A stretch of 64,000 nt of DNA, from assembly GCF_013522925.1 (NCBI RefSeq), contig NZ_JAAMQU010000005.1, positions 248,001-312,000 of the forward strand, read 5' to 3'. The stretch comes from Pseudomonas japonica (GTDB lineage Bacteria > Pseudomonadota > Gammaproteobacteria > Pseudomonadales > Pseudomonadaceae). The notes under the pieces were generated by a model. That model was not told the origin of the DNA. It worked only from the letters and a program-made list of their open reading frames with translations, and made no database searches. How positions within the stretch are numbered: the first letter of the stretch is position 1; each line of letters begins with the position of its first letter. The position numbers and the translations under genes were made by a program. Shown here in pieces: positions 31,769 to 40,658 of this stretch.

Positions 31769-32769
31769 ACCCGACCCACGCCAAGCGCCCCTTGCAACTG
31801 AACGATCAGGGCCAACTGCGGCACTTCCTGTCTCTGGACGGATTGCCCCGGGAATTGCTGACCGAGATCCTGGACACTGCCGACTCATTTCTCGAGGTAG
31901 GCGCCCGGGCGGTCAAAAAGGTCCCCTTGCTGCGCGGCAAGACCGTTTGCAACGTATTCTTCGAGAACTCCACACGCACCCGCACCACGTTCGAACTGGC
32001 GGCGCAACGGCTCTCCGCGGACGTGATTACCCTGAACGTGTCCACGTCCTCCACCAGCAAGGGCGAAACGCTGTTCGATACCCTGCGCAACCTGGAGGCG
32101 ATGGCCGCCGACATGTTCGTGGTTCGCCACGCTGACTCCGGCGCAGCTCATTACATCGCCGAACACGTGTCGCCTGATGTCGCCGTGATCAACGGGGGCG
32201 ATGGCCGCCATGCGCACCCTACCCAGGGCATGCTCGACATGCTCACCATTCGCCGGCACAAGGGTGGGTTCGAAAATCTCTCAGTGGCGATCGTGGGCGA
32301 TATCCTCCACTCGCGGGTGGCGCGCTCCAACATGATTGCGCTGAAAACCCTGGGGTGCCCCGACATCCGCGTGATCGGCCCGAAAACGCTGCTGCCGGTC
32401 GGCGTGGAGCAGTATGGCGTGAAGGTCTATACCGACTTGGCCCAGGGGCTCAAGGACGTGGACGTAGTGATCATGTTGCGGCTGCAACGTGAGCGCATGC
32501 AAGGCGGGTTGCTGCCCAGCGAAGGCGAATTCTATCGGCTGTTCGGCTTGACCACTCAGCGCCTGGCACTGGCGCGCCCCGATGCGATCGTGATGCACCC
32601 AGGGCCCATCAACCGCGGCGTAGAGATCGAGTCAGCAGTGGCCGACGGCCCGCAGTCAGTCATTCTCAATCAGGTCACCTACGGCATCGCCGTGCGTATG
32701 GCCGTGCTGTCCATGGCCATGAGCGGCCAGGCAGCCCAACGGCAGTTCGAGCAGGAGAACGTGCAGTGA
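31765..32769 (+). CDS. pyrB: aspartate carbamoyltransferase catalytic chain
   Basis: First committed pyrimidine step: carbamoyl phosphate plus aspartate to carbamoyl aspartate. 334 residues with the carbamoyl-phosphate site [12 protein letters not shown] near 64-75, [10 protein letters not shown] near 147-156 and [11 protein letters not shown] near 280-290. The ~30-residue N-terminal extension before the fold matches class A ATCases, which are active only in complex with the inactive dihydroorotase PyrC', encoded next. It overlaps both neighbours by four bases. Confidence 0.96.
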   Translation: MNPTHAKRPLQLNDQGQLRHFLSLDGLPRELLTEILDTADSFLEVGARAVKKVPLLRGKTVCNVFFENSTRTRTTFELAAQRLSADVITLNVSTSSTSKGETLFDTLRNLEAMAADMFVVRHADSGAAHYIAEHVSPDVAVINGGDGRHAHPTQGMLDMLTIRRHKGGFENLSVAIVGDILHSRVARSNMIALKTLGCPDIRVIGPKTLLPVGVEQYGVKVYTDLAQGLKDVDVVIMLRLQRERMQGGLLPSEGEFYRLFGLTTQRLALARPDAIVMHPGPINRGVEIESAVADGPQSVILNQVTYGIAVRMAVLSMAMSGQAAQRQFEQENVQ

Positions 32770-34037
32770 GTTTAAGCATTATCGGCGCCCGGCTCATCGA
32801 CCCGGCGTCGGGCCTGGATCAGCTGTCCGACCTCCATATGGAAAACGGCAAGGTAGTGGCCATTGGCGCAGCCCCTGTCGGCTTTGCGCCAGCGCGGCAG
32901 ATCGCCGCTCAAGGGCTGATAGCCGCGCCGGGGCTGGTAGACCTCAACGTGGCCCTGCGCGAGCCCGGCTATAGCCGCAAGGGCAGCATCGCCAGCGAAA
33001 CCCGGGCTGCGGCCGCAGGTGGCGTGACCTCGTTGTGCTGCCCTCCGCTGACCCGCCCAGTGCTGGACACCTCCGCCGTGGCCGAGCTGATCCTGGACCG
33101 CGCCCGCGATGCCGGCCACTGCAAGGTGTACCCCATCGGGGCGCTGAGCAAAGGCCTGGAAGGCGAGCAACTGGCCGAGCTGGTTGCGCTGCGAGATGTA
33201 GGCTGCGTCGCCTTCGGCAACGGCTTGAACAGCTTCAGCAACACGCGCACGCTGTGCCGGGCGCTGGAATACGCCGCTACGTTCGACCTGACCGTCGTCT
33301 TCCACTCTCAGGATCGGGACCTGGCGGCCGGTGGCCTGGCGCACGAAGGCCCCACGGCAAGCTTTCTGGGCTTGTCGGGGATACCGGAAACGGCCGAAAC
33401 CGTCGCGCTGGCGCGAGACTTGTTGCTTGTGGAGCAAAGCGGCGTACGGGCTCACTTCAGCCAGTTGACCACGGCCCGTGGCGCCGAAATGATCGCCCAG
33501 GCTCAGGCACGTGGCTTGCCGGTTACTGCGGACGTAGCGCTGTACCAGCTGATCCTCACCGATGAAGCGTTGACCGGCTTCTCCAGCCTGTACCACGTGC
33601 AACCGCCATTACGCACCCGGGCAGACCGCGACGCGCTGCGCGAAGCGGTGAAAGCCGGTGTCATACAGGCAATCTCCAGCCATCATCAACCCCATGAACG
33701 CGACGCCAAGCAGGCGCCGTTCGGAGCGACCGAGCCAGGTATCAGCAGCGTGGAGCTACTGCTGCCGCTTGGGCTGACACTGGTAGAAGAAGGGGTACTG
33801 GACCTGCCCACATTACTGGCCCGCCTCACCTCAGGCCCGGCCCAGGCGCTGCGCCTGCCTGCCGGGGAGCTTAAAGTGGGGGGCCCGGCAGACCTGGTAC
33901 TGTTCGACCCCACCGCCAGCACCCTGGCTGGCGAGCGCTGGCATTCGCGTGGGGAAAACAGCCCCTTCCTCGGGCACTGCCTGCCGGGCAACGTGCGTTA
34001 CACACTCGCCGACGGTCACCTGACTCACGAGGCGTAA
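32766..34037 (+). CDS. pyrC': PyrC', inactive dihydroorotase homologue (ATCase partner)
   Basis: 423-residue amidohydrolase-fold protein. The metal-binding HxH of true dihydroorotases is replaced: [12 protein letters not shown] has Asn and Ala where His and His would stand. Later metal ligands are also altered ([12 protein letters not shown]). In pseudomonads this pseudoenzyme forms the dodecameric ATCase with PyrB. Starts with GTG at 32766, overlapping the pyrB stop (GTGA). A real dihydroorotase must be encoded elsewhere. Confidence 0.94.
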   Translation: MSLSIIGARLIDPASGLDQLSDLHMENGKVVAIGAAPVGFAPARQIAAQGLIAAPGLVDLNVALREPGYSRKGSIASETRAAAAGGVTSLCCPPLTRPVLDTSAVAELILDRARDAGHCKVYPIGALSKGLEGEQLAELVALRDVGCVAFGNGLNSFSNTRTLCRALEYAATFDLTVVFHSQDRDLAAGGLAHEGPTASFLGLSGIPETAETVALARDLLLVEQSGVRAHFSQLTTARGAEMIAQAQARGLPVTADVALYQLILTDEALTGFSSLYHVQPPLRTRADRDALREAVKAGVIQAISSHHQPHERDAKQAPFGATEPGISSVELLLPLGLTLVEEGVLDLPTLLARLTSGPAQALRLPAGELKVGGPADLVLFDPTASTLAGERWHSRGENSPFLGHCLPGNVRYTLADGHLTHEA

Positions 34038-34047
34038 GGCCCTGCAC

Positions 34048-34079
34048 GCAAGGGGTACGGCCGTGACCGTACCCGCTTG
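34048..34079. terminator. hairpin after pyrC'
   Basis: GGGTACGG (34053-34060) pairs with CCGTACCC (34067-34074), extended by GCAAG/CTTGC with one bulged base. No T run follows; it probably ends the pyr operon. A -10-like TATACT at 34104-34109 could serve the next gene. Confidence 0.55.
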
Positions 34080-34238
34080 CGCACAAGGCAGACACATTCA
34101 GTTTATACTTTTGGTTTTCAATGGAAGGGCAGGCTCCGGTAGCGTGACTCACTACGCCTTCCTTCCTCAATCAGGCACGCATGCGGGTTAGTTTATCGAC
34201 GCAGTGTGCCCTGATCTTGTATCGGTGTGCCGTTTCTC

Positions 34239-35081
34239 ATGTTGCAGCCAGTTCTCTCCAGCCGCTGTTTTTCAGCGTGCAGAAATACCATGCGTGGGTC
34301 GGTGATTGTCCTCGCTTCCGGCCCCTCAACCCAGGATTTCCCGGTGCAGGAGTTTTCGACCGTTCCGATCATTACAATGAACGGTGCGATTTCCCACCTC
34401 CTCGACACTGCTATCAGGCCGCTGTTCTACGTATGTACCGACCGCGGTTTCCCGCGCGAACAACCGGAGCTGTATCAGGCCGCCCTGGCGCGAGCGGAAA
34501 ACCTTGCCCTGTGGCCAGACGAAATCGCCCGGCTGACGCCCGAACAGAAAGCAGTTGCCTACCCTTTACGTAAAGCACCCACTACCGGATTCAAGCACCT
34601 GCTAGGCCACGACCGTGATCGCGCGACACGTTCGCGCAACATATTGAGCAAGCGGTCACGCAGTATTGGTTTCAGCAAGGATATGAGCTACGGGTTTTTC
34701 GACGCGCGCACGGTGGCCTACGTCTGTCTGCAACTGGCTTATCACCTGGGTTTCGACAAGGTATTCATGGTTGGCGTAGACCTCAATGGCTCGGCGCAAC
34801 GGTTCTATGACGACCGCATAGGCAAGCGATCGCCCTGCGGGCTTAATGATTACTTCGATGTACGCATCCTGCCCAGCTTCCGCGTGCTCAAGCGTGCCTT
34901 CGATGGCACGGGCAGGCAGGTGCTGAACCTGTCTACACACAGCCGGTTACCCACCTCGGTGGTTGAGCGGGCAGATCTGCAAACGCTGCGAAAGAGCTTG
35001 GCGCATCAGCATGTGGCTGGGTTGGACCCTGCCGCCCGAGCATCGGCCAGCAACTGCTCGAGCATGAAGTCCGGGGAGTAG
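34239..35081 (+). CDS. DUF115-like protein, possibly lipopolysaccharide/glycan-related
   Basis: 280 residues from the ATG at 34239. The N-terminal block RNTMRGSVIVLASGPSTQDFP resembles the N..G..(I/V)..GPS pattern of DUF115/MptE-like proteins, several of which lie in polysaccharide clusters and are annotated as LPS core proteins in Pseudomonas. Also visible: MNGAISHLLD, LFYVCTDRGFP, and KVFMVGVDLNGSAQRFYDD, all with a Rossmann look. No ribosome site is clear: GTG 34227, ATG 34239 and ATG 34290 are all possible; 34239 keeps the conserved N..G lead-in. Its last 76 bases overlap the convergent gene at 35006. Function not established. Confidence 0.7.
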   Translation: MLQPVLSSRCFSACRNTMRGSVIVLASGPSTQDFPVQEFSTVPIITMNGAISHLLDTAIRPLFYVCTDRGFPREQPELYQAALARAENLALWPDEIARLTPEQKAVAYPLRKAPTTGFKHLLGHDRDRATRSRNILSKRSRSIGFSKDMSYGFFDARTVAYVCLQLAYHLGFDKVFMVGVDLNGSAQRFYDDRIGKRSPCGLNDYFDVRILPSFRVLKRAFDGTGRQVLNLSTHSRLPTSVVERADLQTLRKSLAHQHVAGLDPAARASASNCSSMKSGE

Positions 35082-35989
35082 CGATAGAGCACGTTGTCAG
35101 GCAAGGCCACCAGCGGCGCCCGCAGGAACGCCCGCAGCTGTTGCGGATCGGCATTGCCATCGTCACTCAGCACGTAGACGTTGCTCGGATGGTAGAGCGG
35201 GAGGTTTTTCACTGCACCGTTATTGGTGATCAGCTTCTTACCGAAATAAGCAGCCTCCAAGGTGCGCAAGGTTACTCCGGCCTGGCCTGGCTGGTTGATC
35301 TCAACCAGCACGTCGGCTTGCTGCGCATGGGCAAGGTTCTGTTCATAGTCCATCACATCGGCCACGTGGTAAGGCGTGACCGTATTCGTGGTTTCGTCTC
35401 GCACTATGTAGAAATCCGGCTCGCAGCCACTGGCCCGCAGGCTCTGCGCGAGCGCTTCGAGCATGGCTGCTCGTCCTTTATCGCGGCCCAGGAAAAAGCA
35501 CTTCATGACGTGGCCCGTTACGGTCGACCTTGCCACGTCGCGCCCGGTTTCGGTAAAGCCAAGCGGAAAGAACTGGTTGAGGGGGCGCATTCCAAGCGCT
35601 TCGCATTGCTGCTGATCGAAACTGTAGATGGCGTCAAACAGCGGGCGAACCTCGCTCAGAAACGCGGCGTCCACCAGATCTCGAACCAGCAGCACCTTGC
35701 GGCCTGGAAACGCCCGAACGATGGCCGGGTTCACATTGCGACGGACCTGCCCCTCGTTGCACACAAGCAGATCAGCCGGGCCTGTATTGCGCAGCCGGCA
35801 AACCACCCGCCCCAGCCAGCCATCACTCACTCGAACGCCTCCCAGGCGCTTGTTCAGCGACTGGATCTTGCGCTGAACGCGCTGGGCCAGCCTGGGAGGG
35901 GCCAATACTTCCACAGGCTGGGAGGTGGCCAAATACGCGATGAAGCGCCGCTCGTATTGCGCCGTCCAGCCAAGAAAATATGCCTTCAA
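35006..35989 (-). CDS. glycosyltransferase-like protein (GT-B type C-terminal half)
   Basis: 327 residues, cytoplasmic. The C-terminal half has a nucleotide-sugar-fold look: KCFFLGRDKGRAAMLEAL starting a Rossmann strand, then EINQPGQAGVTLRTLEAAYFGKKLITNN, the Glu-rich loop typical of GT-B enzymes in capsule and LPS clusters. The N-terminal half (MKAYFLGWTAQYERRFIAYL) has no recognisable motif. Donor and acceptor unknown. The end overlaps the convergent DUF115-like gene by 76 bases; the two may act on the same surface glycan. The gene may have been acquired, since this locus holds other genes in P. aeruginosa. Confidence 0.65.
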   Translation of the reverse strand: MKAYFLGWTAQYERRFIAYLATSQPVEVLAPPRLAQRVQRKIQSLNKRLGGVRVSDGWLGRVVCRLRNTGPADLLVCNEGQVRRNVNPAIVRAFPGRKVLLVRDLVDAAFLSEVRPLFDAIYSFDQQQCEALGMRPLNQFFPLGFTETGRDVARSTVTGHVMKCFFLGRDKGRAAMLEALAQSLRASGCEPDFYIVRDETTNTVTPYHVADVMDYEQNLAHAQQADVLVEINQPGQAGVTLRTLEAAYFGKKLITNNGAVKNLPLYHPSNVYVLSDDGNADPQQLRAFLRAPLVALPDNVLYRYSPDFMLEQLLADARAAGSNPATC

Positions 35990-36063
35990 CCTGTACCCTG
36001 CCCTGTGTGCGCTCGGACTGCCCGGGCGAGCCGCAGATTATCGCAGCCGGCCTGACACACGCG

Positions 36064-36489
36064 CTAGCCGCGATACGCCTCGCGGTTCTTCAAGGAGATC
36101 TGCTCGTTGAGCGTCCAGAAGTCGTAAAGGATCCCCACCACGAACAGCCCCCCGGTAAAGAAGTACAGCACCGCGGTGATCCATTTGCGCTGGTAAAGGC
36201 GGTGTACCCCGAACAGCCCCAGAAAGGTCAACAGCAACCAGGCGATGTTGTAGTCCAGCGGGCCGCTATGAAAGCGCAGGTCCGCCTGGCGATCCATGGC
36301 CGGGATCAGGAACAGGTCGATCAACCAGCCGATGCCTAGCAAGCCGAGCGTGAGCAGCCAGATCGTGCCGGTCACCGGCTTGCCGTAGTAAAAGCGGTGA
36401 GCCCCTGTGAAGCCAAAAATCCACAAGGCATAGCCGAACACAATGCTGTGCGTGTCTTGAAGCTTGGGCTCGGGTCGATAGGTATTCAT
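36064..36489 (-). CDS. tandem TM2-domain membrane protein
   Basis: 141 residues with four hydrophobic helices in two similar halves. Half one: GFTGAHRFYYGKPVTGTIW then GLLGIGWLIDLFLI; half two: GLFGVHRLYQRKWITAVLY then GGLFVVGILYDFWTL. Both carry the G..G.HR.Y..K signature of TM2 domains and an acidic residue near the end of the second helix. TM2 proteins have no agreed function in bacteria. It lies 74 bases upstream of the glycosyltransferase-like gene on the same strand. Confidence 0.85.
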   Translation of the reverse strand: MNTYRPEPKLQDTHSIVFGYALWIFGFTGAHRFYYGKPVTGTIWLLTLGLLGIGWLIDLFLIPAMDRQADLRFHSGPLDYNIAWLLLTFLGLFGVHRLYQRKWITAVLYFFTGGLFVVGILYDFWTLNEQISLKNREAYRG

Positions 36490-36499
36490 AGAGGCTGAC

Positions 36500-36589
36500 T
36501 TCGCTCTCGATTATTAAAATTTGTGGAAGAAAGTGTGACTTTCCGACGGCTACCCGACAAGCGGTAACCCAGTATAAAGCGAGAGCGAA
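36500..36589. repeat. 10-bp inverted repeat around the TM2/C40 intergenic region
   Basis: TTCGCTCTCG (36500-36509) and CGAGAGCGAA (36580-36589) are perfect reverse complements 70 bases apart. The left arm lies 11 bases before the TM2 gene start. Further right, TATAAA at 36701-36706 is a -10-like box for the C40 gene. Meaning unknown. Confidence 0.5.
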
Positions 36590-36736
36590 ACCGGCTAAAC
36601 CGGGGGCTGGGTGGATGTCATAGACATAAAACCCTGTTGAGGGTTCGCCGTGGCGCGGTCCCGGATCGACCAGCGGGTCAAAAACGGGCAAAAAAGCTGT
36701 TATAAAGTTGCGCGCCACATCATCGAGCCCTGCCTA

Positions 36737-37375
36737 ATGCACCTACTAATCAAGACATGGCTGACAGTTTGCCTTTTATGTCCCCTGGCCGCTTACGCCT
36801 CCAACCGTGAGCAACCGCTGCCTTCGAGTTTTTCGGGTTACACCGCTCAGGCTGGCGAAGCCGAATCCGCGCCCCGCGCCCCCCGCCATGCTCCGCGCAA
36901 GGCTGGTATCCATTCCGCTCAGGTAGCGGCTGCCCAGATGTCCGCCCGGCAGAACAGCCAGAGCAATGCCGTGCTCAGCCGCGCGGTTCAGGTATTGGGT
37001 ACCCCGTACAAATGGGGAGGCAGCAGCCCAAGCAAGGGCTTCGACTGCAGCGGGCTGGTGAAATACGCCTTCAATGACGTAAAAGCCATTGACCTGCCCA
37101 GAACTTCCAACGCCATGGCCGACGGCCATGGGGTGAAGGTTGCCCGGGAAGACCTCAAGCCCGGCGACCTGCTGTTTTTCAACATCAAGGGCCGCCAGGT
37201 GAACCACGTCGCGATCTACCTGGGCGACGACAAGTTCATCCATGCCCCGCGCCGTGGCAAGGCGGTGTCTATCGACACCTTGAACAAGCCGTACTGGAAA
37301 GCTCATTACGTAGTGGCCAAGCGGGTGTTGCCGAAGCAGCCCGCCGCTACCACCTTACGTATCACCCAGCGCTGA
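36737..37375 (+). CDS. NlpC/P60 (C40) family cell-wall peptidase
   Basis: 212 residues. A signal peptide (hydrophobic residues 5-20) is followed by a ~70-residue low-complexity linker and the NlpC/P60 domain with catalytic Cys in GFDCSGLVKYAF, His in HVAIYLGDD and the third polar residue in FIHAPRRGK. Likely cuts peptidoglycan stem peptides in the periplasm. Start MHLLIKTW at 36737; a longer frame to 36650 is rejected because it reads through the promoter. Convergent with pilT, with a shared terminator. Confidence 0.9.
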   Translation: MHLLIKTWLTVCLLCPLAAYASNREQPLPSSFSGYTAQAGEAESAPRAPRHAPRKAGIHSAQVAAAQMSARQNSQSNAVLSRAVQVLGTPYKWGGSSPSKGFDCSGLVKYAFNDVKAIDLPRTSNAMADGHGVKVAREDLKPGDLLFFNIKGRQVNHVAIYLGDDKFIHAPRRGKAVSIDTLNKPYWKAHYVVAKRVLPKQPAATTLRITQR

Positions 37376-37379
37376 ATAC

Positions 37380-37401
37380 GTGCCCTCCTGACGGAGGGCA
37401 C
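37380..37401. terminator. hairpin terminator between the C40 gene and pilT
   Basis: GTGCCCTCC, loop TGAC, GGAGGGCAC: nine perfect pairs, four bases after the C40 stop and three before the pilT stop. Works for both strands; only a short T-rich tail. Confidence 0.75.
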
Positions 37402-37404
37402 GGT

Positions 37405-38439
37405 TTACAGGCTTTCAGGGTTCTTGGCTTTTTCCCGAGCCGCGTCCTTGGCAATCAGGCCCTTGGACAACAGGTCCTTGAGGCAGGCGTCCAGCGTCTG
37501 CATGCCAAGCGATCCGCCCGTCTGGATGGCCGAATACATCTGGGCGACCTTGTCCTCCCGGATGAGGTTACGGATGGCAGGCGTGCCGATCATGATCTCG
37601 TGGGCCGCCACTCGCCCCCCGCCGATCTTGCGCAGCAGGGTTTGAGAGATCACCGCCTGCAATGATTCGGACAACATCGAGCGCACCATAGACTTCTCTT
37701 CGGCCGGGAACACATCCACCACGCGGTCGATGGTCTTGGCGGCCGAGGTGGTGTGCAGGGTGCCGAACACCAGGTGGCCGGTTTCCGCTGCCGTCAACGC
37801 CAGCCGAATGGTTTCCAGGTCCCGCATCTCCCCTACCAGGATCACGTCCGGGTCTTCCCGCAGTGCCGAGCGCAGCGCATGGGAGAAGCCGAGCGTATCG
37901 CGATGCACCTCACGCTGGTTCACCAGGCACTTCTTCGATTCATGAACGAACTCGATCGGGTCTTCGATCGTAAGAATATGGTGATGCTTGTTGTTGTTCA
38001 GGTAGTCGATCATTGCCGCCAATGTAGTGGACTTGCCCGAGCCCGTAGGCCCGGTTACCAGCACCAGACCCCGCGGCACATCGGTAATGCGCCGAAACAC
38101 ATCACCCATGCCCAGGTCGTCCATGCTCAGTACTTTCGAGGGGATGGTCCGAAACACCGCGCCGGCGCCACGGTTCTGGTTGAACGCGTTCACCCGAAAG
38201 CGCGCAACCCCCGGCACTTCGAAAGAGAAGTCCGTTTCCAGGAACTCTTCGAAATCCTGGCGCTGCTTGTCATTCATGATGTCGTAGATCAAGGCCTGCA
38301 CGGCCTTATGGTCCAGCGGCGGCAGGTTGATGCGGCGAACGTCGCCATCCACGCGAATCATGGGCGGCAGCCCGGCGGAAAGGTGTAAATCCGAGGCACC
38401 TTGCTTCGCGCTGAAGGCCAACAACTCAGTAATGTCCAT
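37405..38439 (-). CDS. pilT: PilT, type IV pilus retraction ATPase
   Basis: Cytoplasmic hexameric motor that powers pilus retraction. 344 residues, start MDITELLAFSAKQ at 38439 with GGGGAG upstream. Motifs: Walker A GPTGSGKSTT, Asp box, Walker B LVGEMRDLETI, the His box GTLHTTSAAKTIDR, and the C-terminal AIRNLIRE retraction block. In P. aeruginosa pilU, a second retraction ATPase, lies next to pilT; here the C40 gene stands in that place. Divergent from yggS. Confidence 0.97.
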   Translation of the reverse strand: MDITELLAFSAKQGASDLHLSAGLPPMIRVDGDVRRINLPPLDHKAVQALIYDIMNDKQRQDFEEFLETDFSFEVPGVARFRVNAFNQNRGAGAVFRTIPSKVLSMDDLGMGDVFRRITDVPRGLVLVTGPTGSGKSTTLAAMIDYLNNNKHHHILTIEDPIEFVHESKKCLVNQREVHRDTLGFSHALRSALREDPDVILVGEMRDLETIRLALTAAETGHLVFGTLHTTSAAKTIDRVVDVFPAEEKSMVRSMLSESLQAVISQTLLRKIGGGRVAAHEIMIGTPAIRNLIREDKVAQMYSAIQTGGSLGMQTLDACLKDLLSKGLIAKDAAREKAKNPESL

Positions 38440-38506
38440 GAGACTCCCCAAATACAGACAAGCAGGTAGAATGCCGCAGACCCCTAAAGCCGCTGGCGCC
38501 AAGTTA

Positions 38507-39205
38507 ATGTCCACCATAGCAGACAACCTTTCCTCGGTGATCGCGCGAATCGGTGCCGCCACTCAGGCCGCGGGGAGGGCGCCTGGCAGCGTGAACCTGC
38601 TGGCGGTGAGCAAGACCAAGCCCGCCCAGGCCGTGCGCGAAGCTCATGCCGCAGGGCAGCGGCATTTCGGCGAAAACTACCTTCAGGAGGCGCTGGCCAA
38701 GCAAGCCGAACTGGCGGACCTGGACCTTACCTGGCATTTCATCGGGCCTATCCAGTCCAACAAGACCAAGGCCATTGCCGAGCACTTTGACTGGGTGCAT
38801 TCGGTAGACCGGTTGAAAGTTGCCCAACGCCTGGCCGAACAGCGGCCTGCCCATCTTCCGCCCCTTAACGTGTGCCTGCAGGTGAACATAAGCGGGGAGG
38901 CCAGCAAGGCCGGATGTGAACCCGCCGAGCTTGCCGCCCTGGCCGCCGCGGTTGCCGCCCTCCCTGGCTTGCGCCTGCGCGGTTTGATGGCCATTCCCGA
39001 GCCCGGCATGAGCATTGACGAGCAGAACGCTACCTTCGCACGCGTGCGCACCTTGCGTGACAGCCTCGATGGCACGCTGGATAGCCTGTCCATGGGCATG
39101 AGCGATGACCTCGAGGCCGCGATCAGCCAAGGCGCGACCTGGGTTCGCATTGGTACCGCACTGTTCGGCGCCCGCGACTACAGCAAGCCTGAACCCACCG
39201 CCTGA
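38507..39205 (+). CDS. YggS-family PLP homeostasis protein
   Basis: 232-residue fold-type III PLP-binding protein without known catalysis; relatives (YggS, PLPBP) buffer pyridoxal phosphate. The PLP lysine is in LLAVSKTKP, and GENYLQEAL, WHFIGPIQSNK and SMGMSDDLEAAI are the family landmarks. Start MSTIADNL at 38507; an extended frame into pilT is rejected. A -10-like TAGAAT is at 38467. Usual order pilT-yggS-proC-yggT. Confidence 0.94.
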   Translation: MSTIADNLSSVIARIGAATQAAGRAPGSVNLLAVSKTKPAQAVREAHAAGQRHFGENYLQEALAKQAELADLDLTWHFIGPIQSNKTKAIAEHFDWVHSVDRLKVAQRLAEQRPAHLPPLNVCLQVNISGEASKAGCEPAELAALAAAVAALPGLRLRGLMAIPEPGMSIDEQNATFARVRTLRDSLDGTLDSLSMGMSDDLEAAISQGATWVRIGTALFGARDYSKPEPTA

Positions 39206-39228
39206 TTATCCGATCACAGGAATTTTTC

Positions 39229-40047
39229 ATGAGCACACCACGTATCGCCTTCATCGGCGCCGGCAACATGGCAGCGAGCTTGATCGGTGGCCTGCGCGCC
39301 GAGGGCGTCGAGGCCAGCCGGCTCTCGGCCAGCGATCCAGGCCAGGACACCCGCGAACGCATCGCCGCAGCCTATGGCATCGCCACGTTCGAAGACAACG
39401 CCGCGGCAGCGAACAATGCCGACATCGTGGTACTCGCCGTCAAACCCCAGGCCATGAAGGCCGTGTGCGAGGCATTGCGCCCTGCATTGCGCCCGGGCCA
39501 ACTGGTTGTGTCGATTGCCGCGGGCATTACCTGCGCCAGCCTGCACACCTGGCTTGGTGAGTGCCCCATCGTGCGCTGCATGCCCAACACCCCGGCGCTG
39601 GTACGCGAAGGGGCCAGCGGCCTGTATGCAACGGCTCAGGTCAGCGAAGAACAAAAGCGTGACGCGCAGCAGCTGCTCGGCGCCGTGGGCCTGGCACTGT
39701 GGCTGGAAAGCGAACAGCAACTGGACGCCGTAACGGCGGTATCCGGCAGCGGCCCAGCGTATTTCTTCCTCTTGATCGAAGCCATGACCCAGGCCGGCGA
39801 AGCCCTTGGCCTGCCCCGCGAAACCGCCGCCAGGCTCACGCTGCAAACAGCCGTTGGTGCTGCGCGCATGGCCGCCGACAGCGATGTGGATGCCGCTGAG
39901 CTGCGCCGTCGGGTAACCTCTCCGGCAGGCACCACCGAAGCGGCGATCAAGGCCTTCCAGGCCGGCGGCTTCGAGGCATTGGTGGAACAGGCTCTGGGTG
40001 CGGCAGCCCATCGCTCGAAAGAACTGGCAGAACAACTCGCCCACTAA
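39229..40047 (+). CDS. proC: pyrroline-5-carboxylate reductase
   Basis: Last step of proline synthesis, NAD(P)H-dependent. 272 residues; the N-terminal nucleotide motif is FIGAGNMAASL, then RCMPNTPALV and the C-terminal signature ITSPAGTTEAAI-like VTSPAGTTEAAIKAFQAGG. It is 23 bases after yggS and 10 before yggT, so in one operon. Confidence 0.97.
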   Translation: MSTPRIAFIGAGNMAASLIGGLRAEGVEASRLSASDPGQDTRERIAAAYGIATFEDNAAAANNADIVVLAVKPQAMKAVCEALRPALRPGQLVVSIAAGITCASLHTWLGECPIVRCMPNTPALVREGASGLYATAQVSEEQKRDAQQLLGAVGLALWLESEQQLDAVTAVSGSGPAYFFLLIEAMTQAGEALGLPRETAARLTLQTAVGAARMAADSDVDAAELRRRVTSPAGTTEAAIKAFQAGGFEALVEQALGAAAHRSKELAEQLAH

Positions 40048-40057
40048 GGAGCGTTAG

Positions 40058-40648
40058 ATGATTGGATTGAACACTGCACTGATTTACGTGCTGCAAACCC
40101 TGGGCAGCCTTTACCTGCTGATCGTTCTGCTGCGCTTCGTGCTGCAACTGGTACGGGCGGATTTCTACAACCCACTTAGCCAGTTCGCCGTGCGCGCCAC
40201 GCAGCCACTGCTGCGTCCACTACGCCGGATCGTGCCCAGCCTGTTCGGGCTGGACATGTCGTCGCTGCTGCTGGCAATCATCATCCAGATGGCGATCATG
40301 GCCCTTACCCTGCTGCTGGCCTATGGCACCACGGGCAACCCATTGCAGCTGCTGATCTGGTCCATCATCGGCGTGACGGCGTTGTTCCTGAATATCTTCT
40401 TCTTCGCCATGATCATCAGCGTGATCCTGTCGTGGGTGGCCCCGGCCAGCCATAACCCAGGCGCGGAACTGGTCAATCAGATCTGCGAACCGGTGCTGGC
40501 ACCCTTCCGCCGCATGCTGCCTAACCTCGGCGGTCTGGATATTTCTCCTATCCTTGCGTTCATGGTGCTCAAGCTGCTGGACATGCTGGTGATCAACAAC
40601 CTGGCCGCCATGACCGGCATGCCACAGATCCTTCGCACGCTGATCTAA
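40058..40648 (+). CDS. YggT-family membrane protein
   Basis: 196 residues with four predicted membrane helices in two YggT repeats (YNPLSQFAVRATQPLLRPLRRIVP in the first, NQICEPVLAPFRRMLPNLGGLDISPI in the second). Members have been linked to osmotic tolerance and cell shape, but the mechanism is not known. Third gene after yggS and proC; a hairpin pair follows before metX. Confidence 0.9.
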   Translation: MIGLNTALIYVLQTLGSLYLLIVLLRFVLQLVRADFYNPLSQFAVRATQPLLRPLRRIVPSLFGLDMSSLLLAIIIQMAIMALTLLLAYGTTGNPLQLLIWSIIGVTALFLNIFFFAMIISVILSWVAPASHNPGAELVNQICEPVLAPFRRMLPNLGGLDISPILAFMVLKLLDMLVINNLAAMTGMPQILRTLI

Positions 40649-40658
40649 GCATCGTCCC

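Noticed and set aside
32766..34037. Annotating this gene as an active dihydroorotase (pyrC)
   Set aside because: The essential HxH metal ligands are Asn and Ala.
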